From: a virus
Strand: one strand, 5' to 3'
Virus record (IMG/VR): IMGVR_UViG_3300044858_002368
Coordinates: 1-35,243 of that record
Length of the DNA: 35,243 bases
The notes beneath the pieces were generated by a model. That model was not told where the DNA came from. It made no database searches and worked only from the letters and a program-made list of their open reading frames with translations. The position numbers and the translations under genes were made by a program. Below are positions 30,809 to 35,243 of this stretch, piece after piece (position 1 is the stretch's first letter; each line of letters begins with the position of its first letter).

Positions 30809-32155
30809 CTATCTCGCCAGCGGTGTCACGATGGGAACAGGTTTAGTTATTCGCTGGCTGACTGGGCGGCCGACCATGGCCGGGAACAGGTCCGTCATCG
30901 CCCAGACCAGCGCGTCAACCCGGTCGGGGCTGCCGTCGCCCTCATAGCCGAACGTGGTCATCTGCGTCATTTGCGTCTCAAGCGCCGGGAAGCTGCCGAC
31001 ATGATGCACCCTGCCCTGCTCATACATGGAAGCGATTGGCTCGGCCCGGATGTGCTTGCCGCGGGTCGCCCGGACTTCCTTGATCCGCACGTTATTCCTC
31101 ACGCTTCGCAGGGTCTGGGCGACCATGTCGCCGCCCTGGTTGACCTCAATGACGATCGCGTCGGCCTGATACTGGTCGTAAAGGTTCACTGCCCGGCGCG
31201 CCCATTGCATCGGGGTTCCGCCCATGGATGCGTCCTCGAGGACATAGGCTTCCTGCGTTCTGGCATGGATGCCGGCGACAATGATACCGTGATCGTCGCT
31301 GTTCTCGGTATTGCTGACGGCGGGGTCGATCGCCACCACGATCCGGCCCAGCGGGTCATGGGTCCGAACCCGGCTGGCCTCAATCTGGCCATAGGTCCAG
31401 AGCGCATTCGGGATGTCGCCAAGGATCTCTCCGCGCAGTTCCTGCCGGCCAAGGCGCGTCCCTTCGTAGCGAAGCTGGATGCGCTCGAGGAACTTGGCCG
31501 CCAGGTTGGACTTGTTGTCCATTGTCGCGCCGCGGGTGATGTGAACCTTGCCTTCGGTCCCGGCGACGATGGCTTTGACCAGCTCCACCGGCCGGGGCGT
31601 CGTGGTCACCAGCACGCGAGGGTGATCGCCAAGGCGCAGGCCGAAGGACAGCTGATCCCACGTCTCGCGGGCGTAACGCCACTTTGCCAATTCATCACAC
31701 CACGCAAGGTCAAACTGCGGACCCCGGAGCTGGTCCGGCTCGGTGGCGTTGAATGTCGTGGCGATGGCGCCGTTCGGCCAGGTCAGGCGGCGCTTGGACG
31801 GCTCGTAAAGCGGGCGCTCGGCTTCGGGATAGACCGACAGGATGCCGGACACGCCCTCAACCATGACGTCGCGGGCGTCGGCTGCTGTCTCCCCGATCAG
31901 GGCAATCCGCCTGTAGCCCTTGGCCACCTGTTCCTTGACCCATTCGGCCCCGGTGCGGGTCTTGCCCCAGCCCCGGCCCGACATGATCAGCCAGATATCC
32001 CAGTCACCGTCTGGGGTTATCTGCTCAGGCCGCGCCAGAAACTCGCGCCAGTCATACAGCAGGGCTTCCTGTTCCTCGGGCGACAGCTGGTCAATGATGG
32101 CGTTACGCTGGTCACGCGGCAGGGCTGCCAGGCGCTCGGCGGTGCTGGCGGTCAT
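30809..32155 (-). CDS. terL: Terminase large subunit
   Basis: A 448-aa protein with Walker A MSGRGWGKTRTG (58-69), Walker B FDLAWCDE (148-155, catalytic Glu155), and the coupling region VTTTPRP (183-189). The C-terminal RNase H-like nuclease begins at VVAIDPAVSNTENSDDHG (Asp277). It pumps DNA into the procapsid and cuts the concatemer, docked at the portal. The start overlaps the upstream small gene by ATGA. Whether packaging is headful or cos-type cannot be read here; the circular assembly fits permuted headful ends. Confidence 0.93.
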   Translation of the reverse strand: MTASTAERLAALPRDQRNAIIDQLSPEEQEALLYDWREFLARPEQITPDGDWDIWLIMSGRGWGKTRTGAEWVKEQVAKGYRRIALIGETAADARDVMVEGVSGILSVYPEAERPLYEPSKRRLTWPNGAIATTFNATEPDQLRGPQFDLAWCDELAKWRYARETWDQLSFGLRLGDHPRVLVTTTPRPVELVKAIVAGTEGKVHITRGATMDNKSNLAAKFLERIQLRYEGTRLGRQELRGEILGDIPNALWTYGQIEASRVRTHDPLGRIVVAIDPAVSNTENSDDHGIIVAGIHARTQEAYVLEDASMGGTPMQWARRAVNLYDQYQADAIVIEVNQGGDMVAQTLRSVRNNVRIKEVRATRGKHIRAEPIASMYEQGRVHHVGSFPALETQMTQMTTFGYEGDGSPDRVDALVWAMTDLFPAMVGRPVSQRITKPVPIVTPLAR

Positions 32156-32439
32156 TTGGTGGCGATCTGTTCCAGCAGCGACTTGACGCGCTGGCCGGCA
32201 ATGCCGTGCTCGATCCTGACCGGAGGCTTGGTGTCATCGCCGCTATGGTGGACCTGAAGCGGCGCCAACTTGGGGAAGATCCCGTTGTAGAAAGCGTCAG
32301 GGTTCGTCTTCGCCCACTCAATCAAACCATTGACCCCGCCAAGCTCGGAAAAAGCAATCTCCACGGCTTCCTTGAAAGCCTTGGTTGACTTGTTCGGCGT
32401 TCCCTTCGTCCTGCCGCCTGTCTTGACGCCCTTGGCCAT
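32152..32439 (-). CDS. Putative terminase small subunit
   Basis: A 95-aa protein starting MAKGVKTGGRTKGTPNKSTK. The AT-hook-like basic N-terminus is followed by a helical segment (AFKEAVEIAFSELGGVNGLI) and ends with AGQRVKSLLEQIATK. It sits directly before the large terminase with an ATGA overlap, where the small subunit is normally found, and the DNA-binding look agrees. Shorter than classic TerS proteins, so the assignment is positional. Confidence 0.65.
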   Translation of the reverse strand: MAKGVKTGGRTKGTPNKSTKAFKEAVEIAFSELGGVNGLIEWAKTNPDAFYNGIFPKLAPLQVHHSGDDTKPPVRIEHGIAGQRVKSLLEQIATK

Positions 32440-32470
32440 CTAAACGTTTCTACTTTAGAACGGTTCTCAA

Positions 32471-32728
32471 CTAACACTTCCACCGCCGCATGGAGGCCTT
32501 GGCCCGCTCGGCGTTCTTGGACTTCGCCACCACACCGCCCATCCTGGCGCAGAAGCTGGCCTTGCGCGCCTTGTCTGCCTTGGTCTTCGGGTTCGGCGCC
32601 GGCGCTTTCAGGTTCGACCCTGTCTCCCGGTTCAGCTTGGCCCTGCCCTTGGCTGTCAGGCCAGCGCCCCGGCTGACAGGCAGCTTCTCGCCGCGCCCGA
32701 CTGACAGTGACGTGCTCTTGCGAGCCAT
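32471..32728 (-). CDS. Basic small protein (DUF6321-like)
   Basis: An 85-aa strongly basic protein starting MARKSTSLSVGRGEKLPVSR; the ATG at 32728 overlaps the upstream stop by TGATG, and a GTG at 32731 is possible. The end SFCARMGGVVAKSKNAERAK followed by RRWKC is a motif frequent in small phage proteins near terminase genes. It may bind DNA during packaging; no activity is established. Confidence 0.72.
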   Translation of the reverse strand: MARKSTSLSVGRGEKLPVSRGAGLTAKGRAKLNRETGSNLKAPAPNPKTKADKARKASFCARMGGVVAKSKNAERAKASMRRWKC

Positions 32729-32886
32729 CACTTCCCCCGCTTTTTCGCGGTCTTGGCCGAAGCCCTGAACGCCGCAGCGGTCGGAGCGCCTTTAGCCCCC
32801 GGCTTACGCATGGTCTCTCCAGAACCAGCTGCAATCCTGCGTTGCTTGGCCCTGATATTAGCGTAAAGACCCGGCTTACTCGCCAT
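32728..32886 (-). CDS. 52-aa basic phage protein (KPGLYANI family)
   Basis: Starts MASKPGLYANIRAKQRRIAA and continues GSGETMRKPGAKGAPTAAAF. This compact Lys/Arg-rich sequence recurs in many tailed-phage packaging regions. Its ATG overlaps the end of the upstream gene by 11 bases, and the stop is coupled to the next small gene. Function unknown; nucleic-acid or virion binding is plausible. Confidence 0.78.
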   Translation of the reverse strand: MASKPGLYANIRAKQRRIAAGSGETMRKPGAKGAPTAAAFRASAKTAKKRGK

Positions 32887-33226
32887 CCAGCACAATCTCC
32901 ACGGGCTCAGGCAACTCGGCCTGCTGATAGTCCTGCCCGATCCACACCTCCAGCACAACTCGCCGGGGATTGTCAAGCAGTATCGCGGTCGCCCGCGGCC
33001 AGCTGCGGGTTGGCTTGTACCGCCGGCCCGGAAACGCCGCCGTCCACATTTCACAGACGGCCTGGCAGGCGATGTCCTCGATCAACTGCTGCGCCGCCCG
33101 CCTGCGTCGCGGCAGCTCAACCGCCCGCACGCTCTCGGCCACGTGGGCCATGACGGTATCCAAAAACGCATCATCGATGATATGGGGAAAAAACATGGCC
33201 TGTATGAGCCCAGCTTTGCCGTGCAT
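32876..33226 (-). CDS. Hypothetical 116-aa protein
   Basis: Starts MHGKAGLIQAMFFPHIIDDA, with GAGGTGA before the ATG. The middle is helical (ELPRRRRAAQQLIEDIACQA) and the end is beta-like and acidic (RRVVLEVWIGQDYQQAELPE). No recognised family. It is the second gene of the leftward virion operon, just after two GC-rich hairpins. Confidence 0.7.
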   Translation of the reverse strand: MHGKAGLIQAMFFPHIIDDAFLDTVMAHVAESVRAVELPRRRRAAQQLIEDIACQAVCEMWTAAFPGRRYKPTRSWPRATAILLDNPRRVVLEVWIGQDYQQAELPEPVEIVLDGE

Positions 33227-33257
33227 TGAGATTTCACCTCGGGGCTAGGGTAGGGTA

Positions 33258-33324
33258 GCGCCCGCGGCGGGTGCAGACAGGAGACACCGCGGGCGCCGCC
33301 AGACGGCCTTAGGGGGGCGCCGTC
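33258..33324 (-). terminator. Two consecutive GC-rich hairpins between small genes
   Basis: First, GCGCCCGCGG (33258-33267) pairs perfectly with CCGCGGGCGC (33287-33296) around a 19-nt loop. Second, GACGGC (33302-33307) pairs with GCCGTC (33319-33324), extendable by CC/GG. Neither has a U tract on the minus strand. They fill the gap between the 85-aa and 116-aa genes and may pause or process the virion transcript, or act as a packaging or binding site. Confidence 0.5.
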
Positions 33325-33327
33325 CGG

Positions 33328-33585
33328 CTAAGAGAGTTGATCGGGCCACGCCCCACGGGAAGCGTCAATATCCGCCGGGGGCGGCGGAGCCGGCTCTTCG
33401 GCATGGCGAAGCGCCTCATCCGCAGCCGCCAGCCTGTCCTGAGCAGCCGTTAGATTTTCTGTGGCCTTGGCGTACGCGGTGTCCGCCAGGATCTGACCCA
33501 TCCTCGCATCGTGATGCGCGGCATAGGCGCGCCGGACTGCGGCGCTGGCTTCGCGGAACTCGGCGACGGCTTCGGTGTGGGTCAT
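33328..33585 (-). CDS. Small helical protein, first gene of the virion operon
   Basis: An 85-aa protein starting MTHTEAVAEFREASAAVRRA; the ATG at 33585 follows AGGAG, while a TTG at 33588 is possible. A single Ala-rich coiled coil (about 5-63) leads to a Pro-rich tail (EEPAPPPPADIDASRGAWPD). Family not recognised. It opens the leftward block of packaging genes. Confidence 0.7.
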   Translation of the reverse strand: MTHTEAVAEFREASAAVRRAYAAHHDARMGQILADTAYAKATENLTAAQDRLAAADEALRHAEEPAPPPPADIDASRGAWPDQLS

Positions 33586-33713
33586 CAATCAATCTCCTGC
33601 TGCGCGAACATCCCTGCCGCAACTCGCGCCAGGCGTCAAGCCGCAGACGATCGGCAAGCCTGACATTTTTGGAAAAGAAAATTCTTCCCTTTGCCCTGTT
33701 GCCCCCGGATCGG

Positions 33714-33869
33714 GTGTTGCTTCGGGGCCCATCTCCGATGGCCCCCGGAGCTAGCAACACCACTCCCGGTATCCGCAACACAACACACAACATGTTGCCA
33801 ACACATCCAACACCCACCCTTAAACCATTGTTTTCATTGCTGTTGAGGTGTTGCCTCGGTTTCCAACAC
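33714..33869. repeat. Cluster of CAACAC/GTGTTG repeats
   Basis: CAACAC occurs at 33755, 33776, 33781, 33799, 33808 and 33864, and its complement GTGTTG at 33714 and 33848. A palindrome CAACATGTTG lies at 33788-33797. Most fall in the gap between the primase-helicase stop and the first virion-operon gene. Such density suggests binding sites: origin iterons, a packaging site or operators. No partner is identified. Confidence 0.65.
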
Positions 33870-35243
33870 ATACCACAATTTCGCGTTTTCAACGTCTTTA
33901 GCATAAACTTTCTTGGCAACACTCAATTCTGAAAGGATCAACTGCACAGTGGGCCTTTTCAAGCCAGTTTCTTCCGCAAGCTCTTTTACGAATTTCGGCC
34001 CCTCGAAGAGCATCGCCAGAATGGTCCGAGCTGATTTTGAGAGCGGCTTGGCGCCCGCTTCGCCATCCTTTTCTGGCGGCTTGACCCACTCCACCACGCA
34101 GGTCGTGATGGGCTTGCCATTGGGTTTCGTGCCGATCCGAACTTCGATCAGGGCGTAGTCCGAGAGGACGAAATCAGACGGCCCATCCTTTACTTTTTCT
34201 ATAAAGATCGACCGCCGTTTGATGCTTCCGTCGCCCTCGTTTTTCTCTGTTCTGAGCTCAATAAAAGTATCGCTCTCGGACTTGTAGGCGAACGATCCGA
34301 CCATTCCCTTCGTGGTGTCTTTGCCCGTGTGGCCGACCACAAGCACCAGGCATTGCATGTCCATGGCGAGCCGTTTCAGCTGGCGCATGGCTTTGGTCAC
34401 CTCGGCCTGAGAGTTGGCGTCAATGCCGGCGTAAGCGGCTGTGAGGGTATCCACCACGATGATCCCGAGCCCGAAACCTGTCTGCTCGAGGCGCTCCCTT
34501 GCCGCAACGATATGGGCCCTTAAGCCGGCCCAGTCGTCCGCATCCGAGAGGGTCCACGGGGCGTCCACCAGCTCAAGCGCCACGGGCCCGTAGCCCTTTT
34601 CCTGCTTGATGCCGGAGATCCTCTTGCGGATGCCGTAATACCCCTCAAAGGCGAAATACAGCACGCCCACGGGTTCGGTATCCCGTCCGAACAGCTGCCG
34701 TCCCGTGGCGATCGACGCCATCCAGTCCAGCGCGACAAAGGTCTTGCCGGCCGTCGAGGGGCCATAAATCGTGCCCAACCCGACCCGCGGAAACAGGTCC
34801 TCAACCAGCTCCGGTTCGTAAACAAAAGAGATGTCCGGCCATAGTTCGTGCAGGATTGCCGAGGAGGTTTCCGGCTCCCGCAGGAACCCCGCCACGTCAA
34901 AACCCTCCGCAATGGCGTCTGCTGCATCCCAGCCATCAGCCTTGCCCGCGGGGATGCCCAATACCCGCACCGAGCAGCCAATGGCCCTCAGCGGCCCTTC
35001 CAGCCCCGCCATCAGCTTCCGGCCAGGCTCATCGGCATCCGGCCACAACACCACCTTCTTGCCGGCCAGCGGCGTCAGATCTGCCTTGTCCAGCGAGGTG
35101 TTGGCCCCTCCCATCAGCGAAGCGGCGTCAACGCCAATACTCGCCAAAGCGTCAACGCACTTCTCGCCCTCAACGATCACCACGCAATCCGCAGCGTGCC
35201 ACCGCTCTAATCCATACAGCGGGCGGGGAGATGGCATCCCGCC
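33834..35243 (-). CDS. Toprim primase-helicase, C-terminal part (gene crosses the circular join)
   Basis: Main body of the 642-aa primase-helicase. It holds the rest of the Toprim domain (acidic VVIVEGEK, then WPDADEPGRK), followed by a RepA/RecA-like helicase core. That core has the P-loop GPSTAGKTF, a Walker B-like IIVVDTLTAAY and a VVGHTGKD segment. The C-terminus (SARTILAMLFEGPKFVKELA onward) looks like a winged helix with a TGLKRPTVQLILSEL recognition helix, probably DNA binding. It acts at the replication fork. The stop at 33834 is followed on the minus strand by a CAACAC-rich intergenic region and then the virion operon. Domain order matches the AAA_25/RepA-type phage primase-helicases; origin specificity is unknown. 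Confidence 0.9.
   Translation of the reverse strand, partial: GGMPSPRPLYGLERWHAADCVVIVEGEKCVDALASIGVDAASLMGGANTSLDKADLTPLAGKKVVLWPDADEPGRKLMAGLEGPLRAIGCSVRVLGIPAGKADGWDAADAIAEGFDVAGFLREPETSSAILHELWPDISFVYEPELVEDLFPRVGLGTIYGPSTAGKTFVALDWMASIATGRQLFGRDTEPVGVLYFAFEGYYGIRKRISGIKQEKGYGPVALELVDAPWTLSDADDWAGLRAHIVAARERLEQTGFGLGIIVVDTLTAAYAGIDANSQAEVTKAMRQLKRLAMDMQCLVLVVGHTGKDTTKGMVGSFAYKSESDTFIELRTEKNEGDGSIKRRSIFIEKVKDGPSDFVLSDYALIEVRIGTKPNGKPITTCVVEWVKPPEKDGEAGAKPLSKSARTILAMLFEGPKFVKELAEETGLKRPTVQLILSELSVAKKVYAKDVENAKLWYVLETEATPQQQ
35117..35243. repeat. Right copy of 127-bp terminal repeat (circular join)
   Basis: Identical to bases 1-127. Joining the two copies gives a unique circle of 35,116 bp and restores a 642-codon primase-helicase gene. 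No tRNA, att-like core or integrase accompanies the repeat, so it is not read as a prophage attachment duplication. Confidence 0.95.

Noticed and set aside
27959-32257. Long plus-strand frames opposite scaffold, portal and terminase
   Set aside because: The minus-strand genes carry clear family motifs; the plus frames have none and lack start signals.
1-35243. Prophage attachment repeat or insertion-sequence ends
   Set aside because: The terminal repeat is inside an uninterrupted gene, and there is no integrase, transposase, tRNA or target duplication.

Overview
This window is a complete, circularly permuted tailed-phage genome, probably assembled from a metagenome. The first 127 bases are repeated exactly at the end (1-127 = 35117-35243), so the unique circle is about 35,116 bp. 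One replication gene runs through the join. The GC-rich coding, spanins and GH24 endolysin point to a Gram-negative host. An alphaproteobacterium is my guess, not something the sequence proves. The virion module resembles phage P22 (podovirus morphology): portal, scaffold, coat, gp4-like, gp10-like and three successive ejection proteins. No integrase, DNA polymerase, tRNA or CRISPR array was recognised.

Layout on the circle. (1) A replication and recombination operon on the minus strand reads from 4915 down through position 1 and across the join to 33834. It encodes an HTH regulator, RusA resolvase, Sak4-like RecA-family ATPase, a DUF669-like putative SSB, two small proteins, a Cas4/RecB-like nuclease, a GIY-YIG nuclease and a Toprim primase-helicase. 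(2) The virion operon, also minus, reads 33585 to 10419: small basic proteins, terminase, portal, scaffold, coat, tail and fibre genes, ejection proteins and a head-binding adaptor. (3) The lysis operon, also minus, reads about 9366 to 6410: two membrane proteins, a GH24 endolysin with membrane-spanning C-terminus, nested i-spanin and o-spanin genes, and a 46-aa membrane peptide. (4) Two plus-strand islands. 5028-6601 carries six small genes, one with a long Ala/Trp repeat. 9908-10384 carries a single four-helix membrane protein with its own terminator.

Many neighbouring genes overlap by ATGA, GTGA or TGATG, which implies translational coupling. This supports several genes under 60 codons (5417-5581, 6237-6332, 6410-6550, 20222-20377, 21770-21913, 24631-24798, 32728-32886).

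The most notable element lies in the control region 9367-9907. Just upstream of the lone plus-strand membrane gene is an RNA with the full core of a type II hammerhead self-cleaving ribozyme (9761-9832). It has GAAA, stem III ending in GUC, stem I directly followed by CUGAUGA, a short stem II and a plausible loop I pseudoknot. The same region holds a 12-13-bp repeat array and a palindromic operator. A near-match to that operator lies beside the HTH regulator at 4985-5001, suggesting one regulator controls both divergent regions.
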